The notes beneath the pieces are model-generated. The model had not been told where the DNA came from and ran no database searches. It saw only the letters and a program-made list of their open reading frames with translations. A DNA stretch of 7,106 nt, taken from the NCBI GenBank assembly GCA_007135015.1, contig SLJS01000242.1, positions 1 through 7,106 of the forward strand, written 5' to 3'. The DNA is from Alcanivorax sp. (lineage in GTDB: Bacteria > Pseudomonadota > Gammaproteobacteria > Pseudomonadales > Alcanivoracaceae). Positions 1 through 5,348 of this stretch are shown here, piece after piece; position 1 is the first letter of the stretch; each line of letters starts with the position of its first letter. The position numbers and the translations under genes were made by a program.

Positions 1-74
1 AAGCCCACCAGCACCCGTCCGTAGGCGGCGCCATGGTTGCGGTGGTGCACCACCACGGAGTCCGAATCGTTCAT
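1..74 (-). CDS. 5' end of a gene in the zapA position (partial, runs off the left edge)
   Basis: Only the first 24 codons are visible; the protein begins MNDSDSVVVHHRNHG. The ATG at 74-72 overlaps the TGA of the upstream TIGR02449 gene as ATGA, so translation is probably coupled. Third codon positions are almost all G or C, which supports this frame as coding. In many gammaproteobacteria the gene directly after the TIGR02449 gene is zapA, whose product stabilises the FtsZ ring. That context is the only reason to suggest ZapA here: I do not see the usual ZapA N-terminus (a V-x-V/I-x-I-x-G/D-x-x-Y/F strand). It may be a divergent ZapA, a different gene, or a zapA with a sequence error. I am fairly sure a gene starts here and unsure which one. 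Confidence 0.55.
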   Translation of the reverse strand, partial: MNDSDSVVVHHRNHGAAYGRVLVG

Positions 75-283
75 GATTCCTGCTCCAGGGACTTGAGTCG
101 GGTGATGATGGCTTCCACCTTGGACCGGGCCACGTCGTTCTTCTTGAGAAGGTGGGCCCGCTCTTCCAGCAGACGGGCTTCCCGTGCGTGCAGGCTCTGG
201 TTTTCCTGCCGCAGCCGGGAACTGATACTGACAAGCTCTTCGATACGCGCTTCCAGTTTCTGTAGTTGTTGTTCGCTTGTCAT
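71..283 (-). CDS. TIGR02449 family small coiled-coil protein (ZapB-like)
   Basis: This 70-residue protein starts MTSEQQLQKLEARIEELV. It is a nearly continuous heptad pattern of Leu/Ile at core positions with Glu, Arg, Lys and Gln outside, so it should form one long coiled coil with no membrane segment or signal peptide. Length and sequence style match the TIGR02449 family, found beside zapA in gammaproteobacteria and resembling the division protein ZapB. A role in Z-ring organisation is inferred from resemblance and position. The ATG at 283 is preferred because the family is about 65-70 residues; an upstream in-frame ATG at 430 would add 49 residues of Cys/Arg/Pro-rich, non-helical sequence. 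The Shine-Dalgarno is weak (AAGG about 13 nt upstream). The stop overlaps the next gene's start (ATGA). A good promoter lies at 446-474 on the same strand. Confidence 0.85.
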   Translation of the reverse strand: MTSEQQLQKLEARIEELVSISSRLRQENQSLHAREARLLEERAHLLKKNDVARSKVEAIITRLKSLEQES

Positions 284-440
284 GGCAAATCGCGTAACCT
301 TGGCTTGGCCGGATAAGGGTGCACGAGCCGGTTGTGCCGGCAACCCCCGCCGGTGACATCCCCTGATCAAGGCCGAACGACTACAATGCCTGCATGGTTC
401 AGGCAAGCAGTTCGCCCCCTGGACCTCCATGGGGAGGTTC
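284..440 (-). other. Structured leader (5' UTR) of the TIGR02449 operon
   Basis: This segment between the predicted transcript start and the TIGR02449 ATG contains three short inverted repeats. The first, at 421-440, has arms GGACCTCC and GGAGGTTC around ATGG and would lie at the very 5' end of the RNA. The second, at 387-405, is a perfect 6-bp repeat (TGCCTG and CAGGCA, 7-nt loop). The third, at 327-341, is a perfect 5-bp repeat (GCCGG and CCGGC, 5-nt loop). No uninterrupted T-run follows any of them on the minus strand, so none looks like an attenuator terminator. I recognise no riboswitch family. A separate small RNA cannot be excluded. Confidence 0.4.
421..440. repeat. Inverted repeat at the predicted 5' end of the leftward transcript
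   Basis: The arms are 421-428 (GGACCTCC) and 433-440 (GGAGGTTC) around a 4-nt loop. Six base pairs are continuous, and the outer part has one A-C mismatch in the minus-strand RNA (a G-U pair in the plus-strand RNA). It starts at the position where the promoter at 446-474 should begin transcription. A 5'-terminal stem can protect an mRNA from RNase E, and an operator role in the divergent region is equally possible. Both functions are inference. Confidence 0.45.
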
Positions 441-445
441 CTTGT

Positions 446-474
446 ACTATAGAGAGCCCCTGCACGGGGGTCAA
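446..474 (-). promoter_or_regulatory. Sigma70 promoter for the leftward TIGR02449/zapA-position operon
   Basis: Read on the minus strand, TTGACC (474-469, 5 of 6 to consensus) is followed by exactly 17 nt and then TATAGT (451-446, 5 of 6 to consensus). This is the best promoter match in the window. The predicted transcript start is about 438-440, giving a leader of roughly 155 nt before the ATG at 283. A weaker plus-strand -10-like TACTAT (445-450) overlaps it almost symmetrically but has no good -35, so divergent transcription towards ygfB from the same spot is possible but not demonstrated. Confidence 0.65.
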
Positions 475-544
475 CGCGATTTGCCAGTAATCAGAGTAAC
501 TTAGGCGCGCTTTTCAGAATTCTTCTCAAGCCGGATGCCCAGTC

Positions 545-1096
545 ATGACAACCACTGCCGACCTTTTCGAACCCCTGGCCAGCGCGCTGCCCGAATGCGG
601 TGTACACCACGGACCCTCCGAGCTGCACGGTGTGATCTGCGGGATCGAGGGCAGTGGCACCGACATGGATGATGCGCGCATGCTGGAAACACTCGCCGGG
701 CATGTGGATCTCGACGGTACCTGGCCGGAACCGGTGACCGCCTGGCTGTTGCGCCTGCGCCGGTTTGCCCGGGAAGGCCTGGCTGGCGAGGACCTGGATC
801 TGGAGCTGCTTCTGCCTTCCGAACAGGAGGAGCTCGGTCTGCGGGTAGCCGCGGTAGGCCAGTGGTGCGAGGGTTTCCTGGCCGGATTCGGTCTCGGGAG
901 TGCCGGGCTGGCGGACCGGGACCTGTCCGCGGAGCTGCAGGAAGCCATCAGTGATCTCTCGGCGGTCAGCCAGGTGGAAACCCCGGCGGAACAGGGCGAG
1001 GAGGAAGAACAGATGCTGGAGCAGGTGGTCGAGCACTGCCGGGTGGCGGCCCTGCTGGTCTTCACCGAAATGGCCCGCAAGAGAAAGAGCCACTAG
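545..1096 (+). CDS. ygfB: YgfB / UPF0149 family protein
   Basis: This 183-residue protein is close in length to E. coli YgfB (about 190). Family hallmarks are PSELHG (residues 24-29) with a small-residue/Cys segment just after it, and GQWCEGFLAGFGL (106-118). An acidic stretch (EQGEEEEQ, about 149-156) precedes a C-terminal helix that ends in a basic tail, RKRKSH. There is no signal peptide or membrane segment, so it is cytoplasmic and probably all-helical. In Pseudomonas aeruginosa a YgfB has been linked to control of the peptidoglycan amidase gene ampDh3 and so to beta-lactam tolerance; whether that applies here is unknown. The gene heads the operon with pepP and the two ubi genes, as in E. 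coli and relatives. The ATG at 545 has a poor Shine-Dalgarno (only GGATG about 8 nt upstream), so translation may be modest. The promoter upstream is not clear: TACAAT at 382-387 and TACTAT at 445-450 are -10-like but lack good -35 partners. Confidence 0.9.
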   Translation: MTTTADLFEPLASALPECGVHHGPSELHGVICGIEGSGTDMDDARMLETLAGHVDLDGTWPEPVTAWLLRLRRFAREGLAGEDLDLELLLPSEQEELGLRVAAVGQWCEGFLAGFGLGSAGLADRDLSAELQEAISDLSAVSQVETPAEQGEEEEQMLEQVVEHCRVAALLVFTEMARKRKSH

Positions 1097-1108
1097 CAAG
1101 GTGTTGTA

Positions 1109-1136
1109 AAACCCTCTATGGAAGGAAACGGGGTTT
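1109..1136. repeat. Small inverted repeat between ygfB and pepP
   Basis: AAACCC (1109-1114) and GGGTTT (1131-1136) are perfect 6-bp complements separated by 16 bases, 12 bases after the ygfB stop. No T-run follows, so it is not a standard terminator. It could be a processing or partial-attenuation site between ygfB and pepP, or chance. Confidence 0.3.
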
Positions 1137-1188
1137 GTACGCGCAGCATGGCCCGTCGAGCCAGCGCGGAACATCATCATTTGTCACC

Positions 1189-1196
1189 AGGGGAGA
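1189..1196 (+). promoter_or_regulatory. Shine-Dalgarno site fixing the pepP start
   Basis: AGGGGAGA lies 4-5 nt before the ATG at 1201. It favours that ATG over the TTG at 1135, which would open the same frame 22 codons earlier and has no comparable site. Starting at 1201 gives 440 residues, essentially the length of E. coli PepP. Confidence 0.75.
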
Positions 1197-1200
1197 GCCC

Positions 1201-2523
1201 ATGTCGATAGCCCGCCAGGAGTTTGCCCGCCGCCGGCGGAACCTGATGGCGCATATGGAGGAAAACAGCATCGCCATCCTTTCGGCCGCGCCGGAGCGCA
1301 CGCGCAACCGGGACGTGGAGTATCCCTACCGCCAGGACAGTGATTTCTGGTACCTGTCCGGATTTTCGGAGCCGGGGGCGGTGATGGCCCTGATTCCCGG
1401 TCGCGAGCACGGGGAGTTTGTACTGTTCTGCCGTGAACGGGACCCGGAGATGGAGACCTGGAACGGCTATCGGGCGGGGCCGGACGGTGCGGTGGAGCAG
1501 TATGGTGCCGATGATGCCTTTCCCATCAACGATATCGACGACATTCTTCCCGGCCTGATCGAGGGGCGCGACCGGGTTTATCACGACCTCGGCCGTGATC
1601 CGGACTTTGACCGCCAGCTCATGGGCTGGGTCAACAGTATCCGCGCCCGGGTGCGCAGCGGCGCCCATCCGCCCGGCGAGTTCCTGGCGCTGACCCACTT
1701 TCTTCACGACCAGCGCCTGATCAAGAGCGCCGCCGAGCTGCGGACCATGCGCAAGGCGGGCGAGATCTCCGCGGCGGCCCACGTGCGCGCCATGGAGAAG
1801 TGCCGCCCCGGCATGTATGAGTACCAGCTCGAGGCCGAATACCTGCACGAATTCATGCGCCGCGGGGCGCGCTTCCCCGCCTATCCGGCCATCGTGGGCG
1901 GCGGCGCCAACGGCTGCATCCTGCACTACATCGAAAACAGCGCAAAGCTGCGTGACGGGGACCTGGTGCTGGTGGATGCCGGCGGGGAATATCAGTACTA
2001 CGCTTCGGACATTACCCGGACCTGGCCGGTCAACGGCCGTTTCAGCCCGGAGCAGCAGGCGATCTACGAACTGGTGCTGGCTGCCCAGCACGCCGCCATC
2101 GAACAGGTCCGTCCGGGCAACCACTGGAACCGTCCCCATGAGGAAGCGCTTCGGGTGCTGGTCCGGGGCATGAAGGATCTGGGCCTGCTGGAGGGCGATG
2201 AGGACGAGCTCATCGAACAGGACGAGTACCGGCGCTATTTCATGCACCGCACCGGCCACTGGCTGGGACTGGATGTTCATGACGTGGGCGACTACAAGAT
2301 TCACGACGAGTGGCGGGTACTGGAGCCGGGCATGGTGATGACCGTGGAACCGGGGCTCTATATCCCGCCGCACGACCGGCAGGCACCGTCGAAGTTCCGG
2401 GGTATCGGGGTGCGCATCGAGGACGACGTGGCGGTGACCCGCAAGGGGCACGAAGTCTACACGGAGGGCGCCCCCAAGGAGCCCCGCGAGATCGAGAAAC
2501 TGATCCGGGCGGCAAGACAATGA
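1201..2523 (+). CDS. pepP: Xaa-Pro aminopeptidase P (PepP), M24B metallopeptidase
   Basis: This 440-residue cytoplasmic enzyme releases the N-terminal residue from peptides whose second residue is proline, using two Mn ions. The N-terminal aminopeptidase-P domain (about 1-170) begins SIARQEFARRRRNLM and carries the family's RQDSDFWYLSGF segment (44-55). The C-terminal pita-bread catalytic domain (about 175-430) has all five metal ligands: D259 in LVDAGGEY, D270 in ASDITRTW, H353 in RTGHWLGLDVHD, E383 in TVEPGLY and E407 in GIGVRIEDD. These correspond closely in spacing to the E. coli enzyme, so it should be active. There is no signal peptide. The stop overlaps the ubiH start as ATGA. In E. 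coli too, pepP lies directly before ubiH and ubiI; no enzymatic link to ubiquinone synthesis is established, so the tie is most likely co-expression. Confidence 0.97.
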   Translation: MSIARQEFARRRRNLMAHMEENSIAILSAAPERTRNRDVEYPYRQDSDFWYLSGFSEPGAVMALIPGREHGEFVLFCRERDPEMETWNGYRAGPDGAVEQYGADDAFPINDIDDILPGLIEGRDRVYHDLGRDPDFDRQLMGWVNSIRARVRSGAHPPGEFLALTHFLHDQRLIKSAAELRTMRKAGEISAAAHVRAMEKCRPGMYEYQLEAEYLHEFMRRGARFPAYPAIVGGGANGCILHYIENSAKLRDGDLVLVDAGGEYQYYASDITRTWPVNGRFSPEQQAIYELVLAAQHAAIEQVRPGNHWNRPHEEALRVLVRGMKDLGLLEGDEDELIEQDEYRRYFMHRTGHWLGLDVHDVGDYKIHDEWRVLEPGMVMTVEPGLYIPPHDRQAPSKFRGIGVRIEDDVAVTRKGHEVYTEGAPKEPREIEKLIRAARQ

Positions 2524-3704
2524 AGCACAGTGCGGTGCTGATCGCCGGAGGGGGCATGGCCGGGCTGGCCCTGGCCCTGCTGTTGCGCCGGCACGGGGTG
2601 GGCCCGGTCACCCTGGTGGAAGCGGCCGACCTGTCCGGTAGCGGCGACCCGGATACGCCCAGTTTCGATGCGCGCAGCACCGCCCTGTCCGCCGGCGCGC
2701 TGGAGATTCTCGAGCGCGCCGACGTGGCCGGGGCGCTTCTCCAGCGGGGCGAAACCATCGCCGAGGTGCACGTCTCCCGCCGCGGGCGCCCGGGAGTGAC
2801 CCGTCTGCGCGCCGAGGAACAGGGGCTGGCGCGGCTGGGCTCGGTGGTGGAGAACCGCTGGTTCGGCCGGGTGCTGCTTGATGCGGCGCGCCGCGACGGG
2901 CAAATCGAACTGCTGGCGCCGGCACGGCTGGCCGGCCTGACCCGTCAGCGCGGCGGCTACCGCGCCCGGCTCGAAGACGGCGAAGAACGCGAGTGCGCAT
3001 TGCTGGTGGCCGCCGACGGCGCCCGCTCGCGCACCCGCGACTGGTTGGGCATCAGCGCCCGGCACCGGGATACCGGCCACGATGCCCTGGTGGCCAATGT
3101 GCGCCCGGAACGGGACCATGGCGGGGTGGCCTATGAGCGCTTCGTCGAGGAAGGCCCGCTTGCACTGCTTCCCATGACCGAGGGCCGCATGGCGCTGATC
3201 TGGACCGGACCCCGGGCGGATGTGGAGGCGCTGGCCGGCCTGGACGAGGAAGCCTTTGCTGAACGGCTGGCCGGGCGCTTTGGCCGCCGGCTCGGCAGCT
3301 TCTCGCGGATCGGCTCGCGCCACCGCTATCCGCTGGTGCTCACCGAGGCCTGTGCCCAGGTCGTGCCCCATGCGGTGGTCGTCGGCAATGCCGCCCATAC
3401 CCTCCATCCGGTGGCCGGCCAGGGATTCAATCTCACCCTGCGGGACCTGGCGTCGCTGGCCGCCGCCCTGGAGGGAGCGGACAATCCGGGTGAACTGGCC
3501 CGGCTGGAGGCCTGGCAGGAAAGCCGCCAGGCGGACCAGGCACTGATCGCCCGGGCTTCGGGCTGGCTGCCGGAGCTGTTCCGCACCCGGTTTGCGCCCG
3601 TCGCCCACGGGCGGCAGCTGGGGCTGGTGGCACTGGATCTGCTTCCGGGCCTGCGCCAGGGATTCGCACGCCGGGCCATGGGGATGGGAGGGCTGCAGCA
3701 ATGA
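2520..3704 (+). CDS. ubiH: UbiH, 2-polyprenyl-6-methoxyphenol hydroxylase (ubiquinone synthesis)
   Basis: This is a 394-residue FAD-dependent monooxygenase of the UbiH/UbiF/VisC family; E. coli UbiH has 392. The N-terminal Rossmann fold has GGGMAG (10-15) for the ADP of FAD. The DG motif is AADGARSRTR (D166 G167). The third FAD motif is GNAAHTLHPVAGQGFNL, with Asn290 where most relatives have Asp. E. coli UbiH carries the same GN variant, which supports UbiH over the other family members. The enzyme hydroxylates 2-polyprenyl-6-methoxyphenol to the hydroquinol, using O2, FAD and NAD(P)H-derived electrons, at the inner membrane within the Ubi complex. The ATG overlaps the pepP stop (ATGA) with no strong Shine-Dalgarno of its own, so translation probably depends on ribosomes finishing pepP. 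The end overlaps ubiI in the same way. Confidence 0.95.
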   Translation: MKHSAVLIAGGGMAGLALALLLRRHGVGPVTLVEAADLSGSGDPDTPSFDARSTALSAGALEILERADVAGALLQRGETIAEVHVSRRGRPGVTRLRAEEQGLARLGSVVENRWFGRVLLDAARRDGQIELLAPARLAGLTRQRGGYRARLEDGEERECALLVAADGARSRTRDWLGISARHRDTGHDALVANVRPERDHGGVAYERFVEEGPLALLPMTEGRMALIWTGPRADVEALAGLDEEAFAERLAGRFGRRLGSFSRIGSRHRYPLVLTEACAQVVPHAVVVGNAAHTLHPVAGQGFNLTLRDLASLAAALEGADNPGELARLEAWQESRQADQALIARASGWLPELFRTRFAPVAHGRQLGLVALDLLPGLRQGFARRAMGMGGLQQ

Positions 3705-4969
3705 GCACGGGTTCCGGCGAGCACTCCGATATCCTGATCCTTGGCGGTGGCATGGCCGGGGGCATGCTGGCCGCCGCGCTGGCGGATACGGGCCTGAGCG
3801 TTCGCCTGCTCGACGGCGGCGAAGTGCCGGCGATGCCGGACGGGGAGCCGGCAATGCGGGTGTCCGCGCTGACCGAGGCCAGCCACAACATGCTGTGCGC
3901 TACCGGTGCCTGGCAACTGCTCCCGCCGGAACGGATCGGCCCGTTCGACCGCATGGCGGTGTGGGACGCGGACGGGACCGGCCGGGTGGACTTTTCCGCC
4001 GCCCAGGCCGGCGCCGGCCAGCTGGGCTGGATACTGGAGAATGACGCCTGCGTGGCCGCCCTGCACCGGGTCTGCGAGCGTGCGGACAATATCGACTGGC
4101 GTTCCCGCATGCCGGCAAGCGCACTGGAGGGGGCTCCCGGAGACTGGAAGATTTCCGCCCGCGGCGAGCGTTTCAGTACCTCGCTGGTGGTCGGCGCCGA
4201 CGGGGCGCATTCCATGGTGCGAGAGCGCGCCGGCATCCCGGCCAGCCCCCGCGACACCGGCCATGTGGCCATCGTGGCCACGGTGGAGACCGAACAGGAC
4301 CATGGCGCCTGTGCGCGCCAGCGTTTCATGGAAAGCGGCCCACTGGCCCTGCTGCCGCTGTTCGGCCGGGGCAACCTCTGCTCGATCGTGTGGTCCCTGT
4401 GGCCGGGGGAAGGGGAGCGACTCATGCAGCTTGATGATCGCGCCTTCGGCGAGGCGCTGACCCGCGCCAGCGAGGCCTGCCTGGGTGATGCCCGGCTAGT
4501 CTCACGCCGCGTGGTCTTTCCGGTACGCGAGCTTCACGCCAGCGACTATGTGCGTCCGGGCCTGGCCCTGGTGGGTGATGCCGCGCATGTGATTCACCCC
4601 CTCGCCGGCCAGGGCATCAATCTCGGAATGCTGGACGCCGCGGTGCTCGCCGAGGAAATGCTGCGGGCGCGCAGTCGCGGGCTCACCTTTGATCACGCCA
4701 GCGTGCTGGCGCGCTATCAGCGCCGCCGCCGCGGGCACAACGGGCTGATGCTCAATGTCCTGCGAGGATTCAAGGTACTGTTCGAGCAGCGTTCCCCGGC
4801 AGTGCGCTTTTTGCGCAATACCGGCATGTCCCTGGTCAATGATCTGGCGCCGGTAAAGGCCTTGCTGGCGCGCCAGGCGCTGGGACGTGACGGAGACCTG
4901 CCTCGCCTTGCTTGCACGCCGGCCATGGAAGGAGAAGCCATCCGAAGGCAGTCCCTGGATGACGGGTGA
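3701..4969 (+). CDS. ubiI: UbiI (VisC), 2-polyprenylphenol hydroxylase (ubiquinone synthesis)
   Basis: This 422-residue FAD monooxygenase is a paralogue of the preceding gene product and slightly longer than E. coli UbiI (400). Motifs are GGGMAGG (15-21), the DG motif GADGAHSMVR (D167 G168) and the GD motif VGDAAHVIHPLAGQGINLG (G292 D293). Unlike the neighbouring UbiH it keeps the usual Asp. A C-terminal segment RRRRGHNGLMLNVLRGFK, followed by a hydrophobic region ending NDLAPVK, is typical of UbiI/UbiF. The last 30 or so residues are polar and probably a loose tail. Position directly after ubiH is the usual place of visC/ubiI, so C5 (ring position 6) hydroxylation of polyprenylphenol is the most likely reaction. 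UbiF-like or broader specificity, as seen in some proteobacteria, is possible. A good Shine-Dalgarno, GGGAGG (3686-3691), lies inside ubiH. No intrinsic terminator is visible just after the stop. Confidence 0.9.
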   Translation: MSTGSGEHSDILILGGGMAGGMLAAALADTGLSVRLLDGGEVPAMPDGEPAMRVSALTEASHNMLCATGAWQLLPPERIGPFDRMAVWDADGTGRVDFSAAQAGAGQLGWILENDACVAALHRVCERADNIDWRSRMPASALEGAPGDWKISARGERFSTSLVVGADGAHSMVRERAGIPASPRDTGHVAIVATVETEQDHGACARQRFMESGPLALLPLFGRGNLCSIVWSLWPGEGERLMQLDDRAFGEALTRASEACLGDARLVSRRVVFPVRELHASDYVRPGLALVGDAAHVIHPLAGQGINLGMLDAAVLAEEMLRARSRGLTFDHASVLARYQRRRRGHNGLMLNVLRGFKVLFEQRSPAVRFLRNTGMSLVNDLAPVKALLARQALGRDGDLPRLACTPAMEGEAIRRQSLDDG

Positions 4970-5141
4970 CGGCTGCGCGAATTTTCCTCTCGATACGGTA
5001 TCTGGCGAACCACAGTAATCAATGAGCCGGTGTGCCCCGCGCGATCACAAGCCGCCGCGAACTACCGTTCCCATCCGACCCTGCAGTGTGTCCTGATCCA
5101 CTGTACCGGGCCACTCGAAGTTACACTTATACCCTGAAATC

Positions 5142-5170
5142 TTTTTATTCTGAATCGTTATCGGAATAAT
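5142..5170 (+). promoter_or_regulatory. Candidate promoter for the DUF1566 lipoprotein gene
   Basis: AATAAT (5165-5170, 5 of 6 to a -10 box) lies 17 nt after TTTTTA (5142-5147, only 3 of 6 to a -35 box), in the only AT-rich stretch of the gap. The perfect inverted repeat TTATTC/GAATAA overlaps both boxes and could be an operator. This would leave a leader of about 170 nt. The weak -35 keeps confidence low. Confidence 0.3.
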
Positions 5171-5332
5171 CAAGGCTAGGCTCAATCTTGTAAGCCATCT
5201 GTAAGGTTCTGCCTTTCAGACTGCGTAGGTTCAAGCGACTGACCGGGGCCGAGGAGATGTGCACTCACTGCCGCAGCGCGGAAAGGGTTACACATCGCAT
5301 ACGACGCCCGGAATGGACCCAAAGCCTGAAAC

Positions 5333-5338
5333 AGGGAG
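5333..5338 (+). promoter_or_regulatory. Shine-Dalgarno site fixing the lipoprotein start
   Basis: AGGGAG stands 10 nt before the ATG at 5349 and 7 nt before the adjacent in-frame GTG at 5346, so either could be the true first codon. The earlier in-frame GTG at 5259 has GAGGAG only 2 nt upstream, too close to work. The later ATG at 5442 would give a signal peptide lacking positive charge. Confidence 0.55.
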
Positions 5339-5348
5339 TAGCCTTGTG

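Larger units (their letters stand above)
4970..5348. other. Intergenic region between the ubi operon and the DUF1566 genes
   Basis: I see no credible gene or structured RNA of a known family here. It holds a weak inverted repeat (CAGTG 5084-5088, CACTG 5099-5103, no T-run) and an AT-rich patch at about 5120-5175 that stands out from the GC-rich surroundings. Inside that patch is an inverted repeat TTATTC (5145-5150) / GAATAA (5164-5169). The patch most likely contains the promoter of the lipoprotein gene. The open frame from the lipoprotein extends upstream to 5259, but that part lacks a usable start. Confidence 0.5.

Noticed and set aside
284..430. N-terminal extension of the TIGR02449 protein from ATG at 430
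   Set aside because: The added 49 residues are Cys/Arg/Pro-rich and not coiled coil, the ATG lies inside the 5'-terminal hairpin, and the family length fits the ATG at 283.
284..440. 6S RNA (ssrS)
   Set aside because: 6S RNA normally lies downstream of zapA. This leader lacks the long rod-like closing stem and central bubble, and shares no recognisable sequence with the E. coli RNA.
1135..1200. N-terminal extension of PepP from TTG at 1135
   Set aside because: There is no ribosome site before it, it would exceed the family length, and the ATG at 1201 has AGGGGAGA directly upstream.
1177..3854. Long open frames antisense to pepP and ubiH (for example 1177-2520 and 2457-3854 on the minus strand)
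   Set aside because: They are by-products of high third-position G/C in the real genes. Their products are rich in Arg, Ala, Gln and His without recognisable domains, and the plus-strand genes have complete catalytic motifs.
5084..5103. Terminator for the ubi operon at CAGTG/CACTG
   Set aside because: The stem is only 5 bp, with a 10-nt loop and no T-run.
5259..5345. Cyclic-di-GMP (GEMM) riboswitch upstream of the lipoprotein
   Set aside because: Fragments such as CAAAGCC and GTAGCC recall the motif, but the conserved GGCAAACC and GGGACGCAAAGCC blocks and their paired stems are not present in order.
5259..5348. N-terminal extension of the lipoprotein from GTG at 5259
   Set aside because: The GAGGAG is only 2 nt from the GTG, and the extra 30 residues would put 75 residues ahead of the lipobox.
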